Source: Klebsiella aerogenes (GTDB lineage: Bacteria; Pseudomonadota; Gammaproteobacteria; Enterobacterales; Enterobacteriaceae). From it: a stretch of DNA of 64,000 bases. Shown piece by piece: positions 47,584-56,666 of this stretch. The translations under genes and the position numbers were made by a program. The notes under the pieces were generated by a model. The model was not told the origin of the DNA. It made no database searches and saw nothing but the letters and a program-made list of their open reading frames with translations. The first letter of the stretch is position 1; each line of letters begins with the position of its first letter. Where the stretch lies: positions 2,540,422 to 2,604,421 of the forward strand of contig CP119076.1 in assembly GCA_029027985.1 (NCBI GenBank). Reading direction: 5' to 3'.

Positions 47584-48278
47584 TGCGGATCCTCAAAGTC
47601 ATCGGTCTGCTGCTGGAGTATCCGGACGAGGTGCTGTGGGAAAACCGCGAGGAGGCGCTGGCGCTGGTCAGCGCCGATGCGCCGGCCCTGACGCCGTTCG
47701 TCGAGCCGCTGCTGGCGGCGCCGCTGCTCGACCGCCAGGCCGAATGGTGTGAAGTGTTCGAACGCGGTCGCGCCACCTCGCTGTTGTTGTTTGAACACGT
47801 TCACGCCGAATCGCGCGACCGCGGCCAGGCGATGGTCGACCTGATGAACCAGTATGAACAGGTGGGTCTGCAGATCGATTGCCGCGAACTGCCGGACCAC
47901 CTGCCGCTGTACCTGGAATATCTCAGCGTTCTGCCCGTCGCCGATGCCCGCGAAGGTTTACAGAACATCGCGCCGATTCTGGCGCTGATCGGCGGGCGCT
48001 TAAAGCAGCGGGAATGTGAGTATTATCAACTCTTTGACACTCTTCTGGCGCTGGCGGACAGCAAACTCAGTAGTGACAGTGTCACTAAACAGGTGGCCAG
48101 CGAGAAGCGTGACGACACGCGTCAGGCGCTGGATGAAGTGTGGGAAGAGGAACAGGTGAAGTTTATCGAAGATAATGCGACCGCTTGCGACAGTTCGCCG
48201 ATGCAAGCCTATCAACGACGCTTTAGCCAGGATGTGGCGCCGCAGTACGTCGACATCCGTGCCGGAGGCCCGAAATGA
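47583..48278 (+). CDS. narW: Nitrate reductase Z assembly chaperone NarW
   Basis: 231 residues, NarJ/NarW (TorD-like) all-helical chaperone that binds the alpha-subunit apoprotein and helps cofactor insertion; not part of the final enzyme. Begins [16 protein letters not shown], a family hallmark. Start overlaps the narY stop (TAATG). Confidence 0.93.
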   Translation: MRILKVIGLLLEYPDEVLWENREEALALVSADAPALTPFVEPLLAAPLLDRQAEWCEVFERGRATSLLLFEHVHAESRDRGQAMVDLMNQYEQVGLQIDCRELPDHLPLYLEYLSVLPVADAREGLQNIAPILALIGGRLKQRECEYYQLFDTLLALADSKLSSDSVTKQVASEKRDDTRQALDEVWEEEQVKFIEDNATACDSSPMQAYQRRFSQDVAPQYVDIRAGGPK

Positions 48279-48955
48279 TACAGTACTTAAACGTCTTCTT
48301 TTACGATATCTACCCTTACCTCTGCGGCACCGTGTTTCTGGTCGGCAGCTGGCTGCGCTACGATTATGGGCAGTATACCTGGCGTGCGTCCTCCAGCCAG
48401 ATGCTCGATAAGCGTGGGATGGTGCTGTGGTCGAACTTGTTCCATATCGGCATTCTCGGCATCTTTTTCGGCCACTTCTTTGGTATGCTGACGCCGCACT
48501 GGGTCTATTCGTGGTTCCTGCCGATGTCGCAGAAGCAGGTGATGGCGATGGTGCTGGGGGGCGTCTGCGGGGTGTTGACGCTGGTCGGCGGGATCGGTCT
48601 GCTGGTGCGCCGTCTGACCAATCCGCGTATTCGCGCCACCTCCACCACCGCCGATATCCTGATTCTGTGCATTCTGCTGATTCAGTGCGCGCTGGGGCTG
48701 ACGACGATTCCGTTCTCCGCTCAGCACCCGGATGGCAGTGAAATGCTTAAACTGGTGGATTGGGCGCAGACGGTGGTCACCTTCCAGGGTGGGGCATCGG
48801 CGCATCTGGATGGTGTGGCGTGGATTTACCGCGTGCACCTGGTGCTGGGGATGACCATCTTCCTGATCTTCCCATTCACCCGTTTGGTCCACGTCTGGAG
48901 CGCGCCGATAGAGTATTTTACCCGCCGTTACCAGGTGGTGCGTTCCCGGCGCTGA
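48275..48955 (+). CDS. narV: Nitrate reductase Z cytochrome b gamma subunit NarV
   Basis: 226 residues, five membrane helices, two haems b; oxidises quinol and anchors NarZY. Motifs: [31 protein letters not shown] with a haem-ligand His, and [21 protein letters not shown] near the C-terminus (quoted in part). It overlaps narW by four bases and ends the operon. Confidence 0.94.
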   Translation: MIQYLNVFFYDIYPYLCGTVFLVGSWLRYDYGQYTWRASSSQMLDKRGMVLWSNLFHIGILGIFFGHFFGMLTPHWVYSWFLPMSQKQVMAMVLGGVCGVLTLVGGIGLLVRRLTNPRIRATSTTADILILCILLIQCALGLTTIPFSAQHPDGSEMLKLVDWAQTVVTFQGGASAHLDGVAWIYRVHLVLGMTIFLIFPFTRLVHVWSAPIEYFTRRYQVVRSRR

Positions 48956-48959
48956 GAAG

Positions 48960-49300
48960 CCGTGGCGCCAGCGGGGATGTTCCCGGACAGCGGCGCGATG
49001 CGCCTCATCCGGGCTACCTGCAGCGCCGATTTGTCGCCCCGGTAAGCGCAGCGCCACCGGGGATATTCCCGGACAGCGGCGCGATGCGCCTCATCCGGGT
49101 TGCCTGTAGCGCCGGTTTGTCGCCCCGGTAAGCGCAGCGCCACCGGGGATATTCCCGGACAGCGGCGCGATGCGCCTCATCCGGGCTACCTGTAGCGCTG
49201 ATTTGTCGCCCCGGTAAGCGCAGCGCCTCATCCGGGTTGCCTGTTGCGCCGATTTGTAGCCCCGGTAAGCGCAGCGCCACCGGGGAGAGGTTCCCGAACA
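48960..49300. repeat. REP/BIME-like tandem array, 86-bp period
   Basis: GC-rich repeats between convergent narV and nhoA. Full units begin at 48982, 49068 and 49154 (period 86). Each holds two palindromes: CCGGACAGCGGCGCGATGCG with CGCCTCATCCGGG, and CCCCGGTAAGCGCAGCGCCA with CCGGGG. The fourth unit lacks 35 bases between GCGC microhomologies. This is a REP-type (BIME) intergenic array; such arrays bind gyrase, IHF or Pol I in E. coli and can stabilise mRNA ends. No gene is seen in the region. Confidence 0.85.
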
Positions 49301-49338
49301 ACGCACTGTCCTCGCGCCTGGTATCGGGGTTAAAGTCG

Positions 49339-50184
49339 TTATTTCCCGGCTTCAGGGTGGGTATCGAACGCCGCCATAACTGCCGCCAGCGCCGCTTCGC
49401 TGAAACCGTGCTTCGGATCGTCTACGCCAAGGCCGAAGCGGGTTTGCAGCGCTTCATACAGCGCCGGGACGTCCGGGAGATCCGTCTTCTCCACTACATG
49501 GTTGTTTTCCCAATGGGTGAAATGGAAATTGGTCAGGGTCATTTTGCCGCCGTCAGGTAAATGACGGCACATCAGCAGATGATGGCGGAAATGCGACTGC
49601 GGCCAGTGAGCCGACCAGAAATTACCCATCACATAATCAGAGGCGTATTGCCGCCCCAAATCGAAATGGTACATCGACTGCCAGTGCTCGTGATGATTGA
49701 ACTGCAGCGTCCATTCGTCGCCTTCATGCACCAAACGGTAGATTCCGTGCGGGGTGTGTTGCGGGATATCGGCCAGCAGTTTAATCGGCGCGGTCAGCGT
49801 CTGGCCGCCAAAGCCAACATCGGCAATCCAGCGTTCACCTTCCACTTCCACCAACAATAAACGGTGAGTTCGCGGCGGCATTTGCGGCGGATTAGCCAAC
49901 ACCACTCGCCCCAGCAGGCTACGTACCGAAAAACCGATCTCGCTTAACGCCCGTTGAAAAAGCCCGTTCTGCTCAAAGCAATAGCCGCCGCGGCGGGCGG
50001 TGATTAACTTCTCCTCCAGCGCGCGATCGTCAAGGTGGATTTCACGCGGTAGCAAAACGTCCAGGTTCTCGAACGGTATCGCGCTATTGTGATGGCTATG
50101 CAGCGCCCGCAGAGTATCGAGGGTCACATCAGGGCTTCCCGTCCAGGCCAGACGAGAAAAATACGCGCTTAAAAATGGGGTCAT
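49339..50184 (-). CDS. nhoA: Arylamine N-acetyltransferase / N-hydroxyarylamine O-acetyltransferase NhoA
   Basis: 281 residues from ATG 50184 (MTPFLSAYFSRL). The catalytic triad is Cys69 (RRGGYCF), His107 (PRTHRLL) and Asp122 (IADVGFGG). It transfers acetyl from acetyl-CoA to arylamines and activates N-hydroxyarylamines. Strongly similar to E. coli NhoA, which also follows narV. It converges with narV across the REP-like array. Confidence 0.94.
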   Translation of the reverse strand: MTPFLSAYFSRLAWTGSPDVTLDTLRALHSHHNSAIPFENLDVLLPREIHLDDRALEEKLITARRGGYCFEQNGLFQRALSEIGFSVRSLLGRVVLANPPQMPPRTHRLLLVEVEGERWIADVGFGGQTLTAPIKLLADIPQHTPHGIYRLVHEGDEWTLQFNHHEHWQSMYHFDLGRQYASDYVMGNFWSAHWPQSHFRHHLLMCRHLPDGGKMTLTNFHFTHWENNHVVEKTDLPDVPALYEALQTRFGLGVDDPKHGFSEAALAAVMAAFDTHPEAGK

Positions 50185-50259
50185 CAACGCCTCCAGCTTT
50201 TGGTGTCCGACATTTATAGCTTATTTTTCCCGCCCGGCAGCATATTTTGTGCGATCGCG

Positions 50260-51915
50260 TTAGCTTCGTGCGCCGCGCTGCATTAGCGCCAGCGCGCTCA
50301 GCATCAGCGCCAACCCGCAAAACAACGTCAAACTGGCCATCGCCATCCCCTGACCCACAGAACCTTGTTCAAACTGCCGCCAGATAAACACCGCGACGGT
50401 TTGCGTGCCTGCCGGGGCCAACAACAGCGAAGTCACCAACTCGCGCGACGCGACCGCAAACACCATCAGCATTGCCGCCAGCAGCGCGGGAAAGACCAGC
50501 GGCAGGACAATCAGGCGTAGCGCCTGCAGCGGCGACGCGCCATGCACCCGCGCCGCCGGTTCAAGGTTATTGCCCAACTGGCGCAGTGCGCTGCCGACAT
50601 AGCGCACCGGCCACGGCAGCAGCAGGCAACAATATGACAACAGCAGCATAAACCAGCTGTTATAGGGCGATACCGGCCAGAATGGCTGATTCCACAACAG
50701 TATCAGCCCCACCCCGACGACCACGCCGGGCAAGGCGGCCGGCATCAGCGACAGCGCATCGATAAACGCGCTGCCTTTTATCTTACGCACCAGTACCAGC
50801 CACGCGGCGACCAGACCAAGTACCCCAACAACCAATGCCGAGACGAATGCCAACGACAAGCTGGTCCCCAGCGCCGCCAACGCGTCGCCCTGTTCGGCAA
50901 ACAGCGCCGTAAAGTGGCGCAGCGTAAAGTTATCGCGACCGATCCCGCCTGAAAGCGTCCCCATCAGGCTGGTAATAACCATCGAAGCCCCCGGCAATAC
51001 CACCGCCAGTCCGCCCACCAATGCCATCGCGGCGACCGCTGGCGCCGTCCACCAGCCTAATTCCGCCCCGCTGTTTTCCCCCGGCTTGCCAGTCACACTG
51101 GTCACCTCTTTGTCTCCCACCAGCCGTTTTTGTAGCCACCAGGCCAACAACGCTACTGCAATCAACAACAGCGACAACAGCGAAGCGCCGGGCAGATCAA
51201 TCGGCCAGTCGGCCAACTTTTTCTCAATTCCCACGGTCAGCATCACGATACCCGCGCGCGATCCCAGCGCCGCCGGTACACCGTATTCTTCAATCGCCAG
51301 CGTGAAGGCCAGTAACATTCCCGCCGCCAGCGCCGGAGCCAACATCGGCAGCGTCACGTGCCAGAATGCCCGCCAGGCCGTCGCGCCGTGTACCCGCGCG
51401 ACGACCGCCAGCCGCTGTCCGCTGGCCAACAGGCTCCGCGATACCGCAAAGTAAACCACCGGGAAGATATTCAGCGTCATCACCAACACGATGCCTGTAC
51501 GGCTAAACAGCAGATCGTTAAGATCCCAGCCGGTCAGTTGCTGTAAATAGCCGTTGCTCTGTAGTACCAGCATCCATGACAGCGCGGCAATATACGGCGG
51601 CGTCAGAAAAGGCACTAAAAACAGCAGATCCCATAAGCGCGGCAGCGGTAGGTTAAACAACCCACGCAGTACGCCCAACGGCAGACCTATCACCATGCTC
51701 ATCAGCGCCACACCACAGGCGATCCACAATGTGCCGCCGAGCATTCCCGGCAACTGCGGGTCAGCCAGCAGCGGCAGGATGCCGCCAAACGCATGGCGCA
51801 GCGAACCCGCGCTGAATTGCGGGAACACGGCCTGCAGGAGAATGAATAACAACGGTAATGCCACCAGCACCAGTAGTACCGCCAGCGTCACCCCGGAGAT
51901 CAGTTTTTGTTTCAC
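50260..51915 (-). CDS. Fused-dimer ABC permease, Fe3+/polyamine-type importer
   Basis: About 551 residues from GTG 51915 (reads MKQKLISGVTL), chosen because GGAATA is well spaced; another GTG lies at 51948. Two homologous permease halves of about six helices each, each with an EAA-like loop (VARVHGATAWRAFWHVTLP and AARVHGASPLQALRLIVLP). The fused layout is typical of FbpB/SfuB/ThiP-type systems. The ABC locus order is coupled small ORF, ATPase, binding protein, permease, all on the minus strand. A GC hairpin lies between the binding protein and permease genes. Confidence 0.85.
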   Translation of the reverse strand: MKQKLISGVTLAVLLVLVALPLLFILLQAVFPQFSAGSLRHAFGGILPLLADPQLPGMLGGTLWIACGVALMSMVIGLPLGVLRGLFNLPLPRLWDLLFLVPFLTPPYIAALSWMLVLQSNGYLQQLTGWDLNDLLFSRTGIVLVMTLNIFPVVYFAVSRSLLASGQRLAVVARVHGATAWRAFWHVTLPMLAPALAAGMLLAFTLAIEEYGVPAALGSRAGIVMLTVGIEKKLADWPIDLPGASLLSLLLIAVALLAWWLQKRLVGDKEVTSVTGKPGENSGAELGWWTAPAVAAMALVGGLAVVLPGASMVITSLMGTLSGGIGRDNFTLRHFTALFAEQGDALAALGTSLSLAFVSALVVGVLGLVAAWLVLVRKIKGSAFIDALSLMPAALPGVVVGVGLILLWNQPFWPVSPYNSWFMLLLSYCCLLLPWPVRYVGSALRQLGNNLEPAARVHGASPLQALRLIVLPLVFPALLAAMLMVFAVASRELVTSLLLAPAGTQTVAVFIWRQFEQGSVGQGMAMASLTLFCGLALMLSALALMQRGARS

Positions 51916-51971
51916 GGTATATTCCAGGAGAAAAGCATCCCCGGCCACCCTGCCGCCGGGGAAAAGGCGGG

Positions 51972-52940
51972 TTACTGAGCGAAGAGCTGATTAAAGCGGG
52001 ACAGCACGGCGCTGCGCTCGCTGTTGCCATCGTTGGCGGTCGGCAGAATTTTCAGCTCATTGAGCAGCGGGCGTTTTGCCGCGACATCGCTGCGCGCGGG
52101 CATCAGCCAGGCATCGGCAACCAGCGCCTGGCCTTCCGGCGAGAGCACGTAATCGACAAAGGCTTTCGCCTCATCCGCATGCTGAGTGGTTTTGAGGATC
52201 ATCATCGGGCGAGGCGCAATCACCGTACCGCTGGCCGGGAAAATAACCTTCAGCGACTCCCCCTGGCTAATATTACCGTAGGAAACGTAATCCACCGCGC
52301 CGAACACCGCGGCTTTCGCCCCTTGCATCACCGGCGTGACCGCCTGGGCGTTTGGCCCGCTGACGACCATGCCGTTTTTCTTCAGTTCGTCGAATAGCGC
52401 CCAGGCTTTATCACCCATGCCATTTTGCAGCCCGATCAGCAAATCCAGCGATGCGCCGGAAAGCGCCGGATCCGGGGTAGTGACTTTGCCTTTAAACGCC
52501 GCCTCGGTCAGATCGCGCCACTCCTTCGGCTCCGGGGTACCGCTTTTACTGTTCCAGACGATACCGAGTGCCGAAATCCCCTGCGCGACATAATCAGCCG
52601 ATTTAAGGCTGGCTGGCACCTTGTCGGCATTGGCGCTCTGATACGGCAGCAACCAGCCGCGATGATGCAGATCTTCAGCGGTATCCCAGGACGCGGAAAT
52701 CAATACATCGGCCTGCGGATTGGCCTGTTCGGCCTCAAGCCGCGCCATCACCTTGCCGGTGGTGGCCTGGAAGATATTCACTTTTACCCCGGTTTTCTGT
52801 TCGAAACCGCTGGCCAGCCCCTTTGCCAGAGTTCCCGGTCCGGCAGTATAGACGGTGAGCGCGTGAGCGTTGGAGATCATCGTAGCCGACAGCAACATAG
52901 CGAGCGCCGCTCCTTTTTTTATGGTCATGGTGGTTTTCAT
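51972..52940 (-). CDS. Periplasmic binding protein, Fe3+/phosphonate-type ABC importer
   Basis: 322 residues from ATG 52940 (MKTTMTIKKG), with a signal peptide cleaved near AHA-LT. Extracellular solute-binding family 1 with the FbpA-like opening LTVYTAGPGTLAKGLASGFEQKTG (quoted in part). The double tyrosine that binds ferric ion in FbpA is not obvious; the region reads DYVSYGN. Ligand may be ferric ion, an organophosphate or another anion and cannot be fixed. It overlaps the ATPase gene by four bases. Confidence 0.82.
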   Translation of the reverse strand: MKTTMTIKKGAALAMLLSATMISNAHALTVYTAGPGTLAKGLASGFEQKTGVKVNIFQATTGKVMARLEAEQANPQADVLISASWDTAEDLHHRGWLLPYQSANADKVPASLKSADYVAQGISALGIVWNSKSGTPEPKEWRDLTEAAFKGKVTTPDPALSGASLDLLIGLQNGMGDKAWALFDELKKNGMVVSGPNAQAVTPVMQGAKAAVFGAVDYVSYGNISQGESLKVIFPASGTVIAPRPMMILKTTQHADEAKAFVDYVLSPEGQALVADAWLMPARSDVAAKRPLLNELKILPTANDGNSERSAVLSRFNQLFAQ

Positions 52941-53638
52941 GCAAGTTCCCCTGAGGTTGGCGTAACGGTGCGGACAGCGGCAATGCTGCCTGCAGAAAGA
53001 TGCACGATGCGATCCGCCAGCAGCTCGGCCTCGCGGCGATCGTGAGTGACGTAAACGGCGGTGATCCCAAGCTGGCGTAGCAGGCCGCCCATCTCGATGC
53101 ACAACGACTCGCGCAGTTCGCTGTCGAGGTTAGAAAGCGGTTCATCGAACAACAGCACCCGCGGTTCAGCGACAATCGCTCGCGCCAGCGCCACCCGCTG
53201 CTGTTGGCCGCCGGAAAGCCCGGAGGGTTTGCGTTCAGCAAAGCCATTCAAGCCAACCATCGCCAGCGCGTCGCTGACCCGCTTACGCTGTTCATCACGC
53301 GCCACGCCGCGCATTCGTAGCGGGAATGCGACGTTCTGCGCCGCCGTCATATGCGGCCATAGGGCATAGTCCTGGAAAACCATGCCGAGATCGCGCTGTT
53401 CCGGGGGCATACCCCAGCCGGGTTTTGCTACCAGACGGTCGTTAAAACGGATGTCGCCGCGGTCGGGGATGGTTAAACCCGCCAGCAGGCGCAGGAGCGT
53501 GCTTTTGCCGCAGCCGGAGGGGCCGAGCAGCGCCACGATGCTGCCCGCAGCAATGTGTAGGTTGATATTATCCAGCACGGGATGAGCGCCGAAGGCGAAA
53601 GAAACGCCATCGAGGGTGATACTGGTCAGCGCGCGCAT
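52937..53638 (-). CDS. ABC transporter ATPase, Fe3+/polyamine-type importer
   Basis: 233 residues. Walker A GPSGCGKST, signature [15 protein letters not shown], Walker B LLFDEPLSNLD. The C-terminal regulatory (TOBE-like) domain of PotA/FbpC ATPases is missing, so it is a short form. First full gene of the importer operon; its ATG overlaps the stop codon of a 30-codon ORF upstream (TAATG). Confidence 0.87.
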   Translation of the reverse strand: MRALTSITLDGVSFAFGAHPVLDNINLHIAAGSIVALLGPSGCGKSTLLRLLAGLTIPDRGDIRFNDRLVAKPGWGMPPEQRDLGMVFQDYALWPHMTAAQNVAFPLRMRGVARDEQRKRVSDALAMVGLNGFAERKPSGLSGGQQQRVALARAIVAEPRVLLFDEPLSNLDSELRESLCIEMGGLLRQLGITAVYVTHDRREAELLADRIVHLSAGSIAAVRTVTPTSGELA

Positions 53639-53730
53639 TATCGCCCTCCCGAACGGGGAAGCGATGTCTGGACCCCGGCTAATAGCCGACGGCGCGCGCT
53701 CACCTGTGATAAAAACAGGGGAGCAAACAT
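53638..53730 (-). CDS. Candidate 30-residue ORF coupled to the ABC ATPase
   Basis: ATG at 53730 preceded by AGAGGATAACAAT, a good ribosome site. It encodes 30 residues (MFAPLFLSQVSARRRLL at the start, SLPRSGGR at the end), with a short hydrophobic start and a basic rest, and its TAA overlaps the ATPase ATG (TAATG). The ATPase has no comparable ribosome site of its own, so its translation may depend on this ORF. It could be a leader peptide or merely a coupling device. No family recognised. Confidence 0.5.
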   Translation of the reverse strand: MFAPLFLSQVSARRRLLAGVQTSLPRSGGR

Positions 53731-53852
53731 ATTGTTATCCTCTTTGGGACTTAGTACCGCCGACTATAAGCATTGCGGATGACGTATTGATTACATTTTC
53801 ATTGCGAATAAACTTGTGACAGGCATTCGCCTCCATTCACAAAGGAACGCAT

Positions 53853-54437
53853 ATGAGCCGTTTTCGCCATGTTGAACTCCAGTACGCCAGCCGTCTGCTC
53901 AACCACGGCCCGACTATTATGATTACCAGCTATGATGCGCAATCCGGGCGCCGCAATGTGATGTCCGCCGCCTGGTCGATGCCGGTTGAGTTCGCGCCGC
54001 CGCGGGTGGCCATAGTGGTCGATAAAAGCACCTGGACGCGGGAAATCATCGAACGCAACGGCGCGTTTGGCATTGTGGTGCCCGGCGTCGCCGCCGCCAG
54101 TTGGGCCTATGCGGTCGGCAGCGTGAGTGGCCGGGATGAGGATAAGTTCAACGCCTATGGGATTCCGGTCGTGAATGGACCTGAGCTGGGGCTACCGTTG
54201 ATTGAAGAGAAGTGTCTGGCATGGATGGAGTGTCGCCTGCTGCCCGCTACGGCGGCGCAAGAGCAATACGATACGCTGTTCGGCGAAGTGGTTTCCGCCG
54301 CCGCCGATGAACGCGTCTTCGCCAGCGGGCGCTGGCAGTTCGACGATGACAAACTGAATACCATTCACCATCTCGGCACCGGCAATTTTGTCGCCAGCGG
54401 CCGCCATGTGCAGGCGAACACGCCGGAAAAAGAGTAA
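53853..54437 (+). CDS. yddH: Flavin reductase-like protein YddH
   Basis: 194 residues, flavin reductase-like (FMN-binding split barrel) family, colinear with E. coli YddH: ASRLLNHGPTIMITSYD, PPRVAIVVDKSTWTRE, EDKFNAYGIPVV, LVEE-like LIEEKCLAWMECRL. It probably binds FMN; partner and role are unproven. Divergent from the ABC importer and followed by pptA in opposite orientation, as expected from the E. coli order. Confidence 0.88.
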   Translation: MSRFRHVELQYASRLLNHGPTIMITSYDAQSGRRNVMSAAWSMPVEFAPPRVAIVVDKSTWTREIIERNGAFGIVVPGVAAASWAYAVGSVSGRDEDKFNAYGIPVVNGPELGLPLIEEKCLAWMECRLLPATAAQEQYDTLFGEVVSAAADERVFASGRWQFDDDKLNTIHHLGTGNFVASGRHVQANTPEKE

Positions 54438-54453
54438 GGCTCAGCCAGACGGT

Positions 54454-54491
54454 ACCCCCGGAAATGCCGTTCAGGCGTACCGTCCGGGGGT
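54454..54491. terminator. Hairpin between yddH and pptA
   Basis: ACCCCCGGA (54454-54462) with TCCGGGGGT (54483-54491), and a smaller GCC/GGC stem inside. It lies between two convergent genes and touches the pptA stop. No long T run follows, so it is a plausible but weak bidirectional terminator. Confidence 0.5.
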
Positions 54492-54718
54492 TACATGCTG
54501 TAGCCCGGTTTTTTTATCAGCTGTTCCATCTGCGGCGCGATCTCGCTATCCCATACCTGCTGCCAGTCGCTCTGCGGCACCTGATTGAGGGCGACGCTGA
54601 CCGAGCCGTCTTTAGTATTAAGATGACGAATCAGAACGTCGGTGATATCCGCAGCCAACGCGGTTTTTTGTTCTTCGCTCAGTTCGCGGGGAAAACACTT
54701 GATATCGACATGTGGCAT
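54491..54718 (-). CDS. pptA: 4-oxalocrotonate tautomerase-like enzyme PptA
   Basis: 75 residues, starting [18 protein letters not shown] with the catalytic N-terminal proline exposed after Met removal. Colinear with E. coli PptA (YdcE), which tautomerises phenylpyruvate in vitro; its physiological substrate is unknown. The C-terminus ends KKPGYSM, two residues shorter than in E. coli. Confidence 0.93.
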   Translation of the reverse strand: MPHVDIKCFPRELSEEQKTALAADITDVLIRHLNTKDGSVSVALNQVPQSDWQQVWDSEIAPQMEQLIKKPGYSM

Positions 54719-54855
54719 AGCAGGCTCCTTTTTGATTAAGGATTTAAAGCTATCATAGGATCGACGCTTTAATTCTCAATTTGTGCCTTGAACCAGACCG
54801 TTAGCGCGTAACACCTGCTGTCGCGCCGGTTGCCGATATCCCGTCGTAAGCGCAT

Positions 54856-54878
54856 AAAAAACCCGCCATAAAGGCGGG
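54856..54878 (-). terminator. Rho-independent terminator of the DUF1275 gene
   Basis: Read on the minus strand: CCCGCC stem arm, loop TTTAT, GGCGGG arm, then TTTTTT. It lies about 115 bases past the DUF1275 stop. Confidence 0.8.
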
Positions 54879-54992
54879 CGACAAAACGTCAATGTGGGTT
54901 TGTTCAGAGGGGAAACCTCAAACGCTATTATCGCTATTGCATTACATTCATCAATACGATGCTTTTATGATTCTCATTCAACAAACAAATAA

Positions 54993-55718
54993 TTACAGCC
55001 TGTTTCGCCCCGCCGTACACTCACGCCAGGCCACAACGGCCACCAATACCACCGGGATCAGCACCGAATAAAACCCCGCAAGGATATATCCCAAGGCGCC
55101 AAGCCCTGCGCCCAGTAAAAAACCGAGCACCGAAGCACCCGACTTTTTGATTTTTTCGCCATTTTCCCGATTGGGCGACTGGCACCAGTTAACGACATCG
55201 ATCGTCAGTTGCGTCACGTTACCGGTCATCATCGTGCTGGGGCTGGTTGTCGGCAGCAGTAAACGCGTCGTGGCGTTCCTCACGCCCATGGCCATCACGC
55301 CCGTCATCCCGGTCATCAACGCGGTCATGCTGTCAGCGCCGACGAACGGCTGCCACAACAGCCCTAACAGGCCGAAAAGCAGCAGCAACAGGATCTCGGC
55401 AATGAATAATCCGCCAAGAAATTTTGGCGTGATGATTTGACGACGCTTAATGACCAGCGTGGTCACCGCCACCGCCAGCATAAAAACCGGAATGGCGAGC
55501 AGCTTGGATAAAATACCTTCGCTGTTTGTCGCCAGAGCGGCTCCGGCGACCACCAGGTTTCCCGTGACGTGGGCGGTAAACAGGCCAAATAGCGTAATAA
55601 AGCTGATGGTGTCGATAGCGCCGCCGGACGCCGCGAGCAACGCGGGTTCGCGGTGGTGTTGCCAGCGTTGCTCCAGTAAGAGTTGGTTTTCGGCCACTGA
55701 GGATAGTCCCTTAATCAT
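54993..55718 (-). CDS. DUF1275 family membrane protein
   Basis: 241 residues, about six membrane helices, with the DUF1275 hallmarks ASGGAIDTISFITLFGLFTAHVTGN near the start and MTGNVTQLTIDV later (quoted in part). Family function is unknown. Monocistronic, with its own terminator. The next gene upstream belongs to the long operon ending at 55773 and is also on the minus strand, so read-through is possible. Confidence 0.85.
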   Translation of the reverse strand: MIKGLSSVAENQLLLEQRWQHHREPALLAASGGAIDTISFITLFGLFTAHVTGNLVVAGAALATNSEGILSKLLAIPVFMLAVAVTTLVIKRRQIITPKFLGGLFIAEILLLLLFGLLGLLWQPFVGADSMTALMTGMTGVMAMGVRNATTRLLLPTTSPSTMMTGNVTQLTIDVVNWCQSPNRENGEKIKKSGASVLGFLLGAGLGALGYILAGFYSVLIPVVLVAVVAWRECTAGRNRL

Positions 55719-55772
55719 GAACGCGATGGAGACATCATTATAGCAATCCCCTGGCTGTTAATAATCACGTCA

Positions 55773-56666
55773 TCAATATGTTATCCCCGGAGGATTCACT
55801 TCCGAATGGGCGACCTCCTCCCCCTGTTCGCCCCAGCGCGCCAGGACCTGTTGATATTCACCGCGGGCGATCGCGCCATCCAGCGCCGCCTGTAGCGCGT
55901 ACACCAGACCATTGCCTTTTTTGCTGGTGGTCGCGACCCACGCTTTTTTCGGCCCGAGGCCGACGACTTTAGTTTTGCCGGTCAACGCGGCTTTGTAGGC
56001 GGCAACCGACTGCGGGCCAAAGAACACATCCGCCCGGCCCGACTGAATATAAAGATTGCCGGATGCGTCATCGGTCAGATAAACCGGCAGCGCCGGTTGC
56101 CGACCCGCAGCCTCGTTTTGCGCATTCCATCCCAGCAGGATCCGCTCCTGGTTGGTGCCGGAACCAACAATGACTTTGCGTCCCGCCAGGTCCTCAGCAT
56201 GGCTAATATGCGCGATGTCACTGTCTGACTTCACCGAGAAGGCCAGTGAATCGACGCGATAAGTGGCAAAATCGAACCTCTCTTTGCGTTTTTCGGTCAC
56301 GGCAATGTTAATCAGCGCCACATCGTAGCGCCCGGAGGCGATGCCCAACGGCCAGTCTTCCCAGGCGGTCGGCACCAGCTTCAGCTTCAGGCCAAGACTA
56401 CCGGCCAGCAGTCGGGCGATATCCGGGTCGCTGCCGATACGCGTGCGGTTATCACTGGCCAACAGCGCCAGCGGCGGCGAATTCAGCGCCGAGATCGCCA
56501 CCGTCAACACGCCAGGCTCCACGAAACGGTAGTTCGCCGGGATCTTACCGATCGCGTTATCATCCCGCGTGACCGGCAGCGGCCGCTCATTGGCGCGCAG
56601 ATCGAGCGCGGCCTGCGCCTTGCCAATCAGGAGTAACAGCGCAAGCGCTGCGATGAGTGTTTTCAT
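55773..56666 (-). CDS. Amino-acid ABC transporter binding protein (paralogue 1)
   Basis: 297 residues with signal peptide (cleavage near AQA-AL). Family 3 solute-binding protein. It is a clear paralogue of the protein at 58880: both share [19 protein letters not shown] and [15 protein letters not shown] stretches and the [10 protein letters not shown] pattern. Last gene of the sulfur-related operon; start overlaps the ATPase stop by four bases. Ligand probably an S-substituted cysteine derivative or cystine, by context. Confidence 0.85.
   Translation of the reverse strand: MKTLIAALALLLLIGKAQAALDLRANERPLPVTRDDNAIGKIPANYRFVEPGVLTVAISALNSPPLALLASDNRTRIGSDPDIARLLAGSLGLKLKLVPTAWEDWPLGIASGRYDVALINIAVTEKRKERFDFATYRVDSLAFSVKSDSDIAHISHAEDLAGRKVIVGSGTNQERILLGWNAQNEAAGRQPALPVYLTDDASGNLYIQSGRADVFFGPQSVAAYKAALTGKTKVVGLGPKKAWVATTSKKGNGLVYALQAALDGAIARGEYQQVLARWGEQGEEVAHSEVNPPGITY

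Noticed and set aside
48960..49300. CRISPR array
   Set aside because: The spacing is regular, but there are no distinct spacers: the whole 86-base unit is repeated and is made of palindromes.
48928..49306. Several overlapping minus-strand ORFs in the narV-nhoA gap with repeated peptides
   Set aside because: They translate the 86-bp REP-like array, which explains the internal repetition; not genes.
50129..50320. Small minus-strand ORF between nhoA and the permease gene
   Set aside because: It overlaps both genes in a different frame and has no initiation signal.
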